A stretch of DNA of 40,898 nucleotides, taken from positions 1-40,898 of the IMG/VR virus record IMGVR_UViG_3300035701_000093; one strand, given 5' to 3'. A program made the position numbers and the translations under genes. The notes below the pieces were generated by a model. That model did no database searches, was not told where the DNA came from, and worked only from the letters and a program-made list of their open reading frames with translations. Below, piece after piece: positions 12,339 through 21,646 of this stretch (the stretch's first letter is position 1; each line of letters opens with the position of its first letter). The DNA is from a virus.

Positions 12339-15110
12339 TTAGTCCTTCTTGAAAATCACTTCGAGGTTCTCTTTCAGCACAAGATTGAATCTGCTACCTT
12401 CTGCAAAATTATCACCGCAGAAAAAGAAAGATTCGGTCTTTTGGATAACCCCCGTTGCATCATACATATTTGCCGATACTCCACAAGAATTACTTATTCC
12501 AATGGTCGTGGGCGGTGCCATAGATTCCCAGTAATCACCGTCGGGATGATACTTGTAGCAGTCTGCAAGTGCGAAGTCCAAACCATCACTATAGCCCATC
12601 CCTACTACACCGTAACTGTCAGTTTCATTTCCGTAGCCTGCTGCATAACTTCGTCCCATTCCTATGAAATCCGCCATCTGAACCCACTCAAAAGCAGTCT
12701 TTATAACACTCCACGCACAGCGCCAGGTTTCTTGAGAATCTGAACCTGTCACTACATACCAAGAACCATCTATAGTGAAATGAGCAGGGAATGCTTTTGA
12801 AGGAGCGTCAGAAATACTTACCCAAGAAGAGCCACTCCAATAGTAACAATAACCAACGCCCAGTATTGGCCCGCTCAATACCACAAAGTATTCAACGCCA
12901 TTACCATCTGCGATTACTCCGCCAACACAAGGACCCGAGAATGGCAAAGGGGAAATGTTATAATCCCACGATAAAACTCCCAAAGGACTCATCGTGCATT
13001 TGAACGCGCTTGCCATTGCCGTATAATCCTCATCAAGTCCACCTGCATAATAGCCTGTGAAAATCCATAGTCCTGATTCTCCTAATTCAGGATGCCATTC
13101 CTTTGTAGAAGCATAAGCAAATGCAAAGCGTCCGGGAAGTTCACCTTCTTTATACGGCATAGGCGTCTTTTTTGCCCAAGTGCAACCTGTAACACTATTA
13201 GTGTCGGGTATTCCATACCACACATCAGCAGGACAGGAAAGAGTAGGAAACCATCCCCCGCCCCCACCGAATAGCAATATGCCACCTTGCTCATCCGGGT
13301 CTGCCCTCATTTGGAATGCTGCGACGGATGATCGAATACTCAGAGATTCAGTATGAGTTGCAGGCGTTTGGCAAAAAGTGTATTGAACGAAATTTGTTTT
13401 GAAAGAATATCCTGTTTTCGGACTTCTATCCTGCGCCAAAATTCCCATACCTGAAGGAATGCCGTCTGCAACGGCTATTTTCTGGTAAGTATGCGGCGAG
13501 CCAGTATCAACAAGAAAAGTCTCGCCTGTATCACTCGTAGAGACAAGAGTTCCAACTTGCAGAGTATCAGGGTCTGGACGCCCTGCATAAGTTGTTTTGA
13601 GATGCAGTTGAGAAGGCGGTATTACTATATTCAACGCATCGGGAGTTTCGGGCGCATAAGTATCATTCCAAGTAGGATGCCAACCCCAAATCAAAACATC
13701 ATAATCCCAAGTATCCGCAGCCGCATCGCCATCGCGATAGAATTCGTCTATCACTAACAAATTCTTATCCGCGAGCAACGAAGCCGTGAACCCCCAACCT
13801 GTCCATAAATATCTGCAAGCCTCGGTATCAGTAACCAAAGGATTTACGGTGCAATCCCACGCGCCACCATATTGTGGAGAACTCGTAAGGTCGCCTGTGT
13901 TTATCACACGCCATTTTATGACAAATCGGACAGTTTTTGCACCGCCTGCGTGGTATGGAACGGAATAATATATGTTGAGATTCATCGGAGTTGTCGGAGT
14001 CGGTTGCTTATACGGTATTTCACCACGCAGTCCAGTATGAACCCCTGTTGGAAAAACGGCGGTCATTTTGTTTGTTCCTGAAGCCGCGCGGATTGTGGGA
14101 AAGTTGTAAAGCGGCTGCTCAAACCAGAGAATCTTGCCGATGTCTGAAGTGTAAGTGCCGCTGCCGCCTTCTTTCTCAAAAATCTTCTGCCACTCGTCTG
14201 CCACACCATCTGAGGGCACACTTGTATCTGTCGCGTGATAACCGTAAAAAGGCGCATCGCTGTCTATTCGGATTGAGCCGACAGGAAAATCGGCAGAATC
14301 GAGTTGAGTTGCGGAAGGCACTTTGATGACGAATATCGGAATCGGCACACAGGGTCGCCAGTTGATTTCTTCGTGGTCGATGGCACTATCAGTATTCGCC
14401 TTTGATGCATCGCCGCGCAAATCACCCGGCACCCACACGAATGGCGGAATCACACCATAATATGGCGCTAAAGTCGGGTCGAGTGGCAATTCGTCATCGA
14501 CAAAAAAGAGTCTACCGTCCAGAAACGCGCCTGCTTCACCTTGTTGATTCCGTCCCATATAGAAGTGCGCATCGTGCCAAATATTGAGTAGTACAACTTT
14601 GTCACCATCTTCAGTCGAAGCGATACTATCACCTGCATCAAGCAGGAATACATCGCCCCACTGTCCTACTCGCGCTATGCGGCTCGCGACCAATGGCGTC
14701 GCATCGTGTGCGCGAAGTTGAAGCCCGGGCACGCCGGCGTCAGTTAGCCAGCCAACATAGAATTCGCCCCTAATATTCAGCGTTTGCATCACTTTATGAA
14801 ACGGGTCTGTCTTATCCCCTAAAGCCACGTGCGTCGCGCGCACGCGCCAGATATCGTCCAGTTCGCCTTCTTTGCGGTCGCAGAGCCGAGCCACGCGTGT
14901 CGAGGAGTTGAACAGCATATCGAGGATATACTTGTCATCTACAATAAGTGAAAGAGGCTGCCATCCTATCGTGATGCCGCTTGAAGTTTGCGAAACTTGA
15001 ATATTCCTGCCGCCGCGAATATTCTGCATACTCTTGACAGCGCGGATTATCTCGTTGACCTTTTCAGGCTTGACGAATCCCGATGCTGCCAAGAAATCAA
15101 GAAAACGCAT
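12339..15110 (-). CDS. Large tail protein with Kelch-like C-terminal region (923 aa)
   Basis: The N-terminus (FLDFLAASGFVKPEKVNEII, IRGGRNIQVSQTSSGITIGW) has the look of a baseplate attachment segment. The middle is beta-rich, and from about residue 640 recurring Gly/Trp/Tyr-rich stretches (ESGLWIFTGYYAGG, GSSWVSISDAPSKAFPAHF, DSYGVVGMGYSDG) resemble Kelch blades of a beta-propeller. It is the largest gene and the last big tail gene, so a receptor-binding or host-recognition role is likely. Start ATG abuts the upstream stop (TAGATG) without a clear ribosome site, implying coupling. Confidence 0.75.
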   Translation of the reverse strand: MRFLDFLAASGFVKPEKVNEIIRAVKSMQNIRGGRNIQVSQTSSGITIGWQPLSLIVDDKYILDMLFNSSTRVARLCDRKEGELDDIWRVRATHVALGDKTDPFHKVMQTLNIRGEFYVGWLTDAGVPGLQLRAHDATPLVASRIARVGQWGDVFLLDAGDSIASTEDGDKVVLLNIWHDAHFYMGRNQQGEAGAFLDGRLFFVDDELPLDPTLAPYYGVIPPFVWVPGDLRGDASKANTDSAIDHEEINWRPCVPIPIFVIKVPSATQLDSADFPVGSIRIDSDAPFYGYHATDTSVPSDGVADEWQKIFEKEGGSGTYTSDIGKILWFEQPLYNFPTIRAASGTNKMTAVFPTGVHTGLRGEIPYKQPTPTTPMNLNIYYSVPYHAGGAKTVRFVIKWRVINTGDLTSSPQYGGAWDCTVNPLVTDTEACRYLWTGWGFTASLLADKNLLVIDEFYRDGDAAADTWDYDVLIWGWHPTWNDTYAPETPDALNIVIPPSQLHLKTTYAGRPDPDTLQVGTLVSTSDTGETFLVDTGSPHTYQKIAVADGIPSGMGILAQDRSPKTGYSFKTNFVQYTFCQTPATHTESLSIRSSVAAFQMRADPDEQGGILLFGGGGGWFPTLSCPADVWYGIPDTNSVTGCTWAKKTPMPYKEGELPGRFAFAYASTKEWHPELGESGLWIFTGYYAGGLDEDYTAMASAFKCTMSPLGVLSWDYNISPLPFSGPCVGGVIADGNGVEYFVVLSGPILGVGYCYYWSGSSWVSISDAPSKAFPAHFTIDGSWYVVTGSDSQETWRCAWSVIKTAFEWVQMADFIGMGRSYAAGYGNETDSYGVVGMGYSDGLDFALADCYKYHPDGDYWESMAPPTTIGISNSCGVSANMYDATGVIQKTESFFFCGDNFAEGSRFNLVLKENLEVIFKKD

Positions 15111-15899
15111 CTATTTTGCCCAATCTTCGTCAATCGTTTCGCTTGGAGTGCTATCGCTCGGAAGGGCTCTGTGTAATTCGTTCACGAAAAAGTATTGAAA
15201 CTTGCCCGGGGCATCAATCGAAGTCGAGAAGTAAATCTTATCGCCAACCGCCCACGCAGGCAAACCCACACCGACCGTAAAACTGAAGCCCCAATCTATC
15301 GGTATCGAGCCTGCCGCGTATAAATCCGCCGTATCAAACTCCACCGCTGTTGTCGCAATGCCAAGATATATTGAAGTGCCACTGCGAAATGATAGTCGCA
15401 CATACCACTTTTCAGAACCCGTGGTAGTGATGTCGTAACATTCCAATTCCACATTTACATCATCGTGTGCCTGTTGCGTCAAAGCAGGCGCGGATAGTGT
15501 TCCGTCGCCGTCGTTATCGTTATCATAAGTCACTACTACCGCGTCAAAAGTATCTTCCAAAACCGTATCAGTGGCGTCTTGCATCGCATCCACAAGTCCG
15601 TCAATCACTTTATTGAGAGTCCCTTGAACTACAGAAAGGTCAAGCCGGATTTCGTCTTTCATAAAATCCTCAAGTGCCGCCTTGACCGTATCTTGCATCC
15701 CATCAAGTTGCGATTGGTCGGAGGCATTCAGGGCAGCCACCACATTCAACAGCCGGCGTTCGCCATTTGTGTTATTTAATAGAGGTATCCATTCCGTTTG
15801 CACCGTTTCAAGATAGGGTTTGAGTGTGCTGCGAATCATATTGAATTTCTTGATGCCCTTACCAAGTGCGGCAAAAATCTTTTCTGCATTATATGCCAC
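15111..15899 (-). CDS. Tail/baseplate protein (262 aa)
   Basis: The first 110 residues are helical (AEKIFAALGKGIKKFNMIRS, ALEDFMKDEIRLDLSVVQGT); the remainder is beta-rich with an acidic Asp/Asn turn (YDNDNDGDGTLS) that could bind calcium. It sits between the presumed distal tail protein and the Kelch-like protein, typical of a baseplate hub or fibre adaptor. ATG follows AAAAGGAGAACAAAGTGGC. The specific role is inferred from position. Confidence 0.65.
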   Translation of the reverse strand: MAYNAEKIFAALGKGIKKFNMIRSTLKPYLETVQTEWIPLLNNTNGERRLLNVVAALNASDQSQLDGMQDTVKAALEDFMKDEIRLDLSVVQGTLNKVIDGLVDAMQDATDTVLEDTFDAVVVTYDNDNDGDGTLSAPALTQQAHDDVNVELECYDITTTGSEKWYVRLSFRSGTSIYLGIATTAVEFDTADLYAAGSIPIDWGFSFTVGVGLPAWAVGDKIYFSTSIDAPGKFQYFFVNELHRALPSDSTPSETIDEDWAK

Positions 15900-15911
15900 T
15901 TTGTTCTCCTT

Positions 15912-16697
15912 TTACGGTTTTAGTAACGGAGCGAATGGGACCTTCTCATAAAGCGTTTTAGGGTTGGCATCATATTCGGGCTTTCGCCATTTACCCCTCA
16001 AGAACCGCTCGTTCCAAGTGTGCTCCTCGCCAGAATAGGAAACCCGTATTGTCATCTTCCAGAGTTCATTCCCCTGCGCATCCCAGAACTTTTCAGAACT
16101 CGGCGCTTGACAGAGCAGACTTTCTGGTCGCGCCTTTCTATGTTTATCACTATTGACCCGCCCAACTATATTGGTCAATTTCTGGTCATATGCGTAATAA
16201 TCTGCGGTTACAATTCGCATACCGTAGGTCTTGATGGGACAGAGTATCATCGGCGCCTCGTCCTCGCGCAAAACGACCTTTGAAAGTTCCTGACCAAGTT
16301 GACCGGAAACTTCCTGTCCCATTGCCGTAGTTGCCGCCTCAATTTCTTCGTCTGTCAATTTGATGTTCCCGCCCGGGCGCACAAGTTCCTGGACATCATA
16401 CTCTACCCATTCCTCTATGTGTCCGACCTCTTGCCGCTGCGGTGCCTCACCTGTAGAGTAATCGGCGGTCACCTTATAGAACTCATAGCCTGTTGCGGTA
16501 TTTTTGCCGAAACTTTCACATTGGATATTGCGACAGCGCACCGCTGATAATCCGGGAAAGGATGCGCCAATGACAATTCTTTCCGCCGTCAAGTCTGCTT
16601 CGATAGTATCATAATCTACGAGTAGAATCTGCTGTCCTGTTATTCCGTCCGCGCGAATCGTGAAAGTGCGCTTTTTGATTGCGCCATGAATTGCCAT
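15912..16697 (-). CDS. Probable distal tail/baseplate protein (261 aa)
   Basis: It directly follows the tape-measure gene (the stop and start are adjacent), where distal tail proteins usually lie. It is beta-rich at both ends with a helical insert (LTDEEIEAATTAMGQEVSGQ). ATG follows GGGGGAGAATAG. The assignment is positional; I saw no signature motif. Confidence 0.6.
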   Translation of the reverse strand: MAIHGAIKKRTFTIRADGITGQQILLVDYDTIEADLTAERIVIGASFPGLSAVRCRNIQCESFGKNTATGYEFYKVTADYSTGEAPQRQEVGHIEEWVEYDVQELVRPGGNIKLTDEEIEAATTAMGQEVSGQLGQELSKVVLREDEAPMILCPIKTYGMRIVTADYYAYDQKLTNIVGRVNSDKHRKARPESLLCQAPSSEKFWDAQGNELWKMTIRVSYSGEEHTWNERFLRGKWRKPEYDANPKTLYEKVPFAPLLKP

Positions 16698-18185
16698 CTA
16701 TTCTCCCCCGCCTTGGTTCATTTCTCTTATCTGGTCTCTCAAATCCTCAATAGCCGCCGTAAGTTCCTTTTCTATACGATTTCCTTCTTTTCGCAGTTCC
16801 CGTTCCTCTCGCTGCAATTCCTTCTCCGCAAACTTTATCTCAAATTCGCCTGTCATAGTCCTCTTCCAGACATCCTGCGGCGCCATCCATTCGCCTTGTT
16901 CCGCGCGCATTCTGTCGAGGTTCTCGCGCCGCTTGGAAAGCATTTCGTCAAGGACAGCGCCGTGTGCCTTTTTCTCATCTTCCAATCCGTCTATACGAGC
17001 GCGCAATTTATCCTCTTCACCCCTTATCACTGCCCGCAGTTCATCATCTTGTCCCTTATGCCTTCTTTCCAAACGCAAATCATAAAGTTTAGCCGCCTCA
17101 TCATCGGCTTCGCGGGCGGCTGTCTCTTCAGTTTTTTGCGCCTTCTCCACGTATTCCTTATGTATATCGGCTCTCTTGGAATCATAGTATTTGCGAATCT
17201 CTAATTCCGCTTCTCCAATCGCTCCCATCTCTTTTACTCTTTTGTCTTCTTCAACATCGGCCGCGTATATGGCGGCTGCCTCTTCGCCTCTTGTTCTTTT
17301 TATAAAATCTGCCGTTATATCCAATCCCAGTTTGTTTCGTGTTTGCGCAATCTCTACGAGTTCCTCTTCTAATTTCTTTTGTTTATTCAATTCTGCCGTT
17401 TCTGCTTTCGTGATTTTTGCAATGGCTTCTCTTCTCTTGTCTTGTTCGGTTAGCCAATAAGGCAGTTGTTCTTCTATTGCAAGAATCTCACCTTCAATAT
17501 TCTTCACATTTTCCAATGTGCTCACATCTGCTTCACGTATCTTTGCTATCTCATATGCAGCCATCCGTAGTTGCATATAATTATCAAGTTGTTTTTGCGC
17601 GAGGTCATTGGCTGTTTTCGCTGCTTCTAATTGTCTGTCAAAATGCTTTTGAATTCCACTGAGGATTGCTTGTTCAGCCATAGCGGCAACTCCTGCCACC
17701 ATCAACGCGCTTCCGATTTTTCCGATTGCCGCCGATGCTGCGGGACTATGTGCCTGTATCAACATAAACATTCTTTGAGCCGCGACTCCTGTTGTGCCGA
17801 ACTGGGAAGATAGCATTATCAACTCGCGCCTGCCGACATATCCCATCTCCGTCATAGAACCTGCTGTTTTTGTCTGTTCATCTCGTAATAATCTTATTCC
17901 ACCGATAGAGGAGCGAATAGGGTCTTCCAAATTGATGGCAGATTTCGCCTCCAATACTGCGGCAGATTTCGCCTCCAATGCCGCCGCCTTTGTCATTGCC
18001 ACTGCTTCTTCTAAATCCGCCTGTAGTTTCTCATTTCGCGCGGAGAGTGTTATAAATGCATTTGCTTCTGTTTTCGTCAACTCTGCTTTTACGATTTCTT
18101 TACTTTCCGCAAGGCTCGCTTTGAGCGATTCGTTCCGTGCGGAGATTTCTACAAACGCCGCGCCTATCGCTTCGCCTTCAGGCAT
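16698..18185 (-). CDS. Tape measure protein (495 aa)
   Basis: Long alpha-helical and coiled-coil protein with many Glu/Lys/Ala heptads and one hydrophobic stretch (SAAIGKIGSALMVAGVAAMA, about 150-170), as in tape-measure proteins that set tail length. It is preceded by the two-frame tail chaperone and followed by baseplate genes, the canonical order. At about 1.5 angstrom per residue it predicts a tail of roughly 70-75 nm, short for a siphovirus. ATG overlaps the end of the chaperone extension by 8 bases. Confidence 0.85.
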   Translation of the reverse strand: MPEGEAIGAAFVEISARNESLKASLAESKEIVKAELTKTEANAFITLSARNEKLQADLEEAVAMTKAAALEAKSAAVLEAKSAINLEDPIRSSIGGIRLLRDEQTKTAGSMTEMGYVGRRELIMLSSQFGTTGVAAQRMFMLIQAHSPAASAAIGKIGSALMVAGVAAMAEQAILSGIQKHFDRQLEAAKTANDLAQKQLDNYMQLRMAAYEIAKIREADVSTLENVKNIEGEILAIEEQLPYWLTEQDKRREAIAKITKAETAELNKQKKLEEELVEIAQTRNKLGLDITADFIKRTRGEEAAAIYAADVEEDKRVKEMGAIGEAELEIRKYYDSKRADIHKEYVEKAQKTEETAAREADDEAAKLYDLRLERRHKGQDDELRAVIRGEEDKLRARIDGLEDEKKAHGAVLDEMLSKRRENLDRMRAEQGEWMAPQDVWKRTMTGEFEIKFAEKELQREERELRKEGNRIEKELTAAIEDLRDQIREMNQGGGE

Positions 18186-18425
18186 CTCTACCTCTTAGAA
18201 GTCCCAATCCTAATTTCGCCGCTTGCGCCTCTATTTGCGCGGGCGTTTCTTCCGCATCGTATTCCAGCGCAAAGTCATCTTTTTCTACTCGCACTGCTCG
18301 CAAATACATATTCACCTGCTCCCTCGTCAGTTCTGAAATCTGCGCCGGCGTCCAGCCATAAGTCCGCGAAAGCAGAAGAAATTTCGATTTCCAAGTTAGC
18401 CGCTTTCCGTAGGGCGCGCTTTCCC
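18178..18425 (-). CDS. Tail chaperone C-terminal extension, -1 frame
   Basis: An open frame with no start of its own overlaps the end of the chaperone gene in the -1 phase and encodes about 76 residues (GWTPAQISELTREQVNMYL and a helical Ala/Glu end), similar to the T part of lambda-type G-T fusions. It must join the upstream frame between the -1 stop near 18433 and the 0-frame stop at 18396. GGGAAAG (18419-18425), the lambda slippery heptamer, lies in that window but not in the usual codon phase. Confidence 0.65.
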
Positions 18426-18866
18426 TTGCACCTCATTCGCGGCGCGGGCGATTATTGCTTCCAATTTTGCTCTCGCTTCGTTTTCACCCTGTCCTTTCGC
18501 CTTCGCATCGGCGACCGCCTTTGCAGCATTCAAAAGTTCGACATCTGTATTGACGAATACGCCTGAAAAGTGCTCTTCTATCAGACGATAACTTGGTAGA
18601 CTGAGCAATGTTTCCGCTTCAGCGAGAGTGAATTCAGGATGATTGCGTCGTAGCATCAAAAATATCTTCTGCGGAATAGCCGCGAAAGAAAAGCAATGCC
18701 GCGCAACATCATCGGCTGAACAGGATTTACCCTTTGCCTTCAAATCGCCTTCTGACCAGTTCTCAAGATAGCCCCAGTCGCCGATGACAAGGTTCAGGAA
18801 CTTGAAAGCCTTGCCATCAATAGAAACCTCAAACGGCTGCGCAGTCATAATACTCAACTCGCTCAT
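18396..18866 (-). CDS. Tail assembly chaperone (156 aa)
   Basis: ATG 18864-18866 (MSELSIMTAQPFEVSIDGKA) follows AGGGGGGCAA. It has a small beta domain, then helices (TLAEAETLLSLPSYRLIEEH) and an Ala/Lys-rich C-terminus. Location between tail tube and tape measure and an overlapping -1 frame identify it as the short chaperone of a G/GT pair that binds the tape measure during tail assembly. Confidence 0.8.
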   Translation of the reverse strand: MSELSIMTAQPFEVSIDGKAFKFLNLVIGDWGYLENWSEGDLKAKGKSCSADDVARHCFSFAAIPQKIFLMLRRNHPEFTLAEAETLLSLPSYRLIEEHFSGVFVNTDVELLNAAKAVADAKAKGQGENEARAKLEAIIARAANEVQGKARPTESG

Positions 18867-18874
18867 TTGCCCCC

Positions 18875-19936
18875 CTATATTGAAGCATCTTCCACTTCGA
18901 ACCATTCACCTTGAACTTTCATATCGAGACTCTCGTTGACGATTTTGTCTTGCGGCACTACGAGGCTCCTGCGCGAGAGAATAACTTTGGCTTCGGCAAA
19001 TACAGGTTCGTCAACATTCAGCACCTCGTAAAATCTGCCGAAATAGATAACGCCGGGCGTGAACGGATTGGCATCAGGCAAAACTTTATGCGCCTCAGTT
19101 TTGATGGTGCAGGTCTTGTTGCAGACTATGTCCTCTTCCCACGCGCCTGTTGCGAACTCGGTTACATCGTCCAGTTTTGCCGACCCTTCCATAGACCAGT
19201 TGTATGCGTGTGCGACTTCCGTGATTATCGCATAATAATTATAATTGGCGGTTATGTCGTGTCCGTTTGTCGGCGCAGTAACAAAGGTAATCACGCCCGA
19301 TGGCGAAGCAGAATAATCCGTCTTCGCAACCAGAGCCGCATTGTCGTAGACCGCCGTGACCTCGCATAACTGCGGATTATAGGAAACCCAGTCAAGATGC
19401 AGAATATATCCCGCTCCCGTATTATCATTTACTACCATTCCAATCGCATCTATCTTTGACAAATCTGGAAGTATAGGAGTTGAAGAGTTAGGGTCGCGAA
19501 CATTCGCATTTATTCGATACCAGGTATTAGCCTGAAAAGCAGGCATATAAGTTGAATAAGTGCTGTAATTGGCACCTTCATATAAACGTATTGTCACATA
19601 AGCGAAAGTAGTGTAAATCTTGTTGCACTTGAACCAGATGCTGGCGTATCTGCGATGGGTGAAATCCAGCGCGACGGCAGGCGTATATTTCGTCTCGTAT
19701 ATTCCGATTACCGCAGGAATCGTATCGGTGAGCGATTTCGCACCTTCCTTGTAATCCCCTGCATCATTATCGAGAACCGTTCCCGTCCACAAGTTCGTAT
19801 TCTCGCAGGCGGAAATCGTTTCGCCCACTTTGAAACTTTTATTTGCGCCATCACCCGTCCCAATCGACATCGCCGTCTTGGACGTAGTTGCACCTGTGCC
19901 GCGAAAAACCGCTGCATATACTCCAGTCGGATGCAT
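18875..19936 (-). CDS. Tail tube paralogue with inserted domain (353 aa)
   Basis: The C-terminal 120 residues (AYNWSMEGSAKLDDVTEFAT, GAWEEDIVCN, VVPQDKIV) align clearly with the upstream gene at 19954-20364 (AHNWSDDDSVKLDDATDYAT, GAWEEDVTCN, AVPQGAKI), so the two are duplicates. Between the first 15 residues and the shared part lies an insert of about 210 residues that looks like a beta-sandwich (FTHRRYASIWFKCNKIYTTF, QANTWYRINANVRD), possibly carbohydrate-binding. It may be a surface-decorated tube subunit. Confidence 0.75.
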   Translation of the reverse strand: MHPTGVYAAVFRGTGATTSKTAMSIGTGDGANKSFKVGETISACENTNLWTGTVLDNDAGDYKEGAKSLTDTIPAVIGIYETKYTPAVALDFTHRRYASIWFKCNKIYTTFAYVTIRLYEGANYSTYSTYMPAFQANTWYRINANVRDPNSSTPILPDLSKIDAIGMVVNDNTGAGYILHLDWVSYNPQLCEVTAVYDNAALVAKTDYSASPSGVITFVTAPTNGHDITANYNYYAIITEVAHAYNWSMEGSAKLDDVTEFATGAWEEDIVCNKTCTIKTEAHKVLPDANPFTPGVIYFGRFYEVLNVDEPVFAEAKVILSRRSLVVPQDKIVNESLDMKVQGEWFEVEDASI

Positions 19937-19953
19937 ATCAATCTCCTTCTATT

Positions 19954-20364
19954 TTATACGAGGTGACTTTCGTCAAGAACTCCCTGTAACTTGGCTTTCA
20001 CCGTTTGTGTTATTTTCGCGCCTTGCGGAACGGCAATACTCAAACTCTGAATGTGGAAAGTGCCAGTCACATAATGCGTCCCGTCAACATAGAGTCCGAG
20101 AATATTGGTCGCGCCGGGAACGAGATTCGCGCCCGTTTCAGGCGTTGTGTCCCTGATGTTCTGCGTGTCATCATAATACAGTTCTATTGTGACCGTCACG
20201 CTCCGATTGCAGGTAACATCCTCCTCCCACGCGCCGGTCGCATAATCGGTCGCATCGTCCAGTTTCACGCTGTCATCATCAGACCAGTTGTGCGCGCCAG
20301 AAATCTGCACTGCACCTGTTGTGCCCGAAAATACCTTCGCATTCACGCCTGATAACTTCGCCAT
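19954..20364 (-). CDS. Tail tube protein (136 aa)
   Basis: A compact beta-rich protein of typical minor/major tail-tube length (MAKLSGVNAKVFSGTTGAVQ, WSDDDSVKLDD). It follows the tail terminator-like gene and precedes its longer paralogue and the chaperone. ATG follows AAAGGAGGATTGCG. The family call rests on length, fold style and order. Confidence 0.75.
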   Translation of the reverse strand: MAKLSGVNAKVFSGTTGAVQISGAHNWSDDDSVKLDDATDYATGAWEEDVTCNRSVTVTIELYYDDTQNIRDTTPETGANLVPGATNILGLYVDGTHYVTGTFHIQSLSIAVPQGAKITQTVKAKLQGVLDESHLV

Positions 20365-20376
20365 CGCAATCCTCCT

Positions 20377-20763
20377 TTATGTTTTCTCCAAGAGAATTTT
20401 GTATTCCACCACATACTGCCAAGGATTCCCCTCTTCCTTCGGCATTAGGTTTGAGTTTGTCTGCCGCATTTCGATAAAGTCGTAGCCGTCAACCACGAGT
20501 ATGCAGTAATCAAAACAAGCGGCAAGCAAGTCGAAAATATCACAGACCTCCTCTTTGGAAGGGCTATCTGAAAAGATAGAGAACTGGAATCGTATTTCCT
20601 TGCCGCGCGTATTGAATGTGTCATCGGGTGGCGCGGTGATTATCTGAAAGTTCACAAAGGGATAATCGGTATCTTCGGGCGCAACATCCCACAATCCGTT
20701 CACCGCCGCAGCGACCGCATCACCGTCAAATTTCGTCTTGATGCTCTCAAAAAGTGTCTTCAC
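20377..20763 (-). CDS. Tail terminator/completion-like protein (128 aa)
   Basis: GTG start (MKTLFESIKTKF) overlaps the stop of the lipoprotein gene, with GGAG 5 bases upstream. The pattern of an N-terminal helix followed by YPFVNFQIITAPPDDTFNTR and a helix (VCDIFDLLAACFDY) matches small tail-completion proteins that cap the tube. Order relative to the HK97 gp10-like and tube genes supports this. Confidence 0.7.
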   Translation of the reverse strand: MKTLFESIKTKFDGDAVAAAVNGLWDVAPEDTDYPFVNFQIITAPPDDTFNTRGKEIRFQFSIFSDSPSKEEVCDIFDLLAACFDYCILVVDGYDFIEMRQTNSNLMPKEEGNPWQYVVEYKILLEKT

Positions 20764-21203
20764 TTATACTCCGAATATTTTATCCACCACTTGAATTCGC
20801 CCGCCCTGATTTGCTTCTTCACCTCTTCTGCGCGCCATTCTCTCTGCCAAACTACATAGTAACGTGGAAAGATAACAGTTCCACCCACAGGATAGTGGTC
20901 AATTCTGGAACCGCCAAAGACTGGATAACTCTCACCATCTGCCACAAGGTCACAGTGCCAATTGGGATTGAATTGGTCAACAGTTCTATATCCCGGCATC
21001 TGCCCGATACGCAGAACGATATGATTGAAACTTCGCCATCCTTGCGGATTCTTTTCCGTTTCAGTCATCGCAGACCATTCCTCTGCAATGGCGCAGGCTT
21101 TATCGAGACATACGTCTTCACGCGGCAGATAGTAAATCTTCTCCCAGCACTCCATAGCACAACCTGCCAAAAGCAGAATACCAAACAAAAACAATTTCCT
21201 CAT
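20760..21203 (-). CDS. Predicted lipoprotein within the tail block (147 aa)
   Basis: Lys/Arg-containing N-terminus, hydrophobic core and lipobox (MRKLFLFGILLLAGC, Cys15) are a clear lipoprotein signal. The mature part is Trp/Tyr-rich with several Cys (CWEKIYYLPREDVC, CAIAEEW), suggesting disulfides outside the cytoplasm. Start and stop overlap both neighbours, so it is fully integrated in the operon. An exported lipoprotein here could block superinfection or take part in lysis; it is not a normal tail component. Confidence 0.75.
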   Translation of the reverse strand: MRKLFLFGILLLAGCAMECWEKIYYLPREDVCLDKACAIAEEWSAMTETEKNPQGWRSFNHIVLRIGQMPGYRTVDQFNPNWHCDLVADGESYPVFGGSRIDHYPVGGTVIFPRYYVVWQREWRAEEVKKQIRAGEFKWWIKYSEYK

Positions 21204-21646
21204 AATCGCACCCCCAGAAACTCGCGCACCTTATCCAGACAGGTATAGAGCGATATACGCAGATATGGACGCGCCGCCATTCGGGAAGTCCCTAATTCCA
21301 GCGCCCTCGCATAAGGAACATCGCGCATTACTCCGATTCGTCTGACCATTGCGCGCGGAATATCCCAAGTTATGCGTTTGACCAACCAACCTTTTTGAAT
21401 GGCAGGCGGCTCCCCCTGCGCGCTTCGTTGCCGCAGCCAGCCCTTGTATTTCCCGCCGCGAACACCTTTCGCTCTCACTATCTTGCCCGCCTTTGTCGTT
21501 CTCATAGGTGGCATCTTGCCCGACTTCGGCCATCGCATAGAGTGCTTCGCGTAATCCGCGATAAACTGTGCAGACCTATCAAGCGCGCGGTTCGTCTGCG
21601 CTTCTACTTTCGCCATAAGTTTTGAATCGTCCCAATGGAGCTCCAT
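21200..21646 (-). CDS. HK97 gp10-like tail-head connector protein (148 aa)
   Basis: An N-terminal helix (KLMAKVEAQTNRALDRSAQF), a basic Gly-rich middle and the closing pattern YARALELGTSRMAARPYLRI are characteristic of the HK97 gp10/tail-completion family. It overlaps both neighbours by 1-4 bases. It would join the tail to the head neck. Confidence 0.8.
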   Translation of the reverse strand: MELHWDDSKLMAKVEAQTNRALDRSAQFIADYAKHSMRWPKSGKMPPMRTTKAGKIVRAKGVRGGKYKGWLRQRSAQGEPPAIQKGWLVKRITWDIPRAMVRRIGVMRDVPYARALELGTSRMAARPYLRISLYTCLDKVREFLGVRL

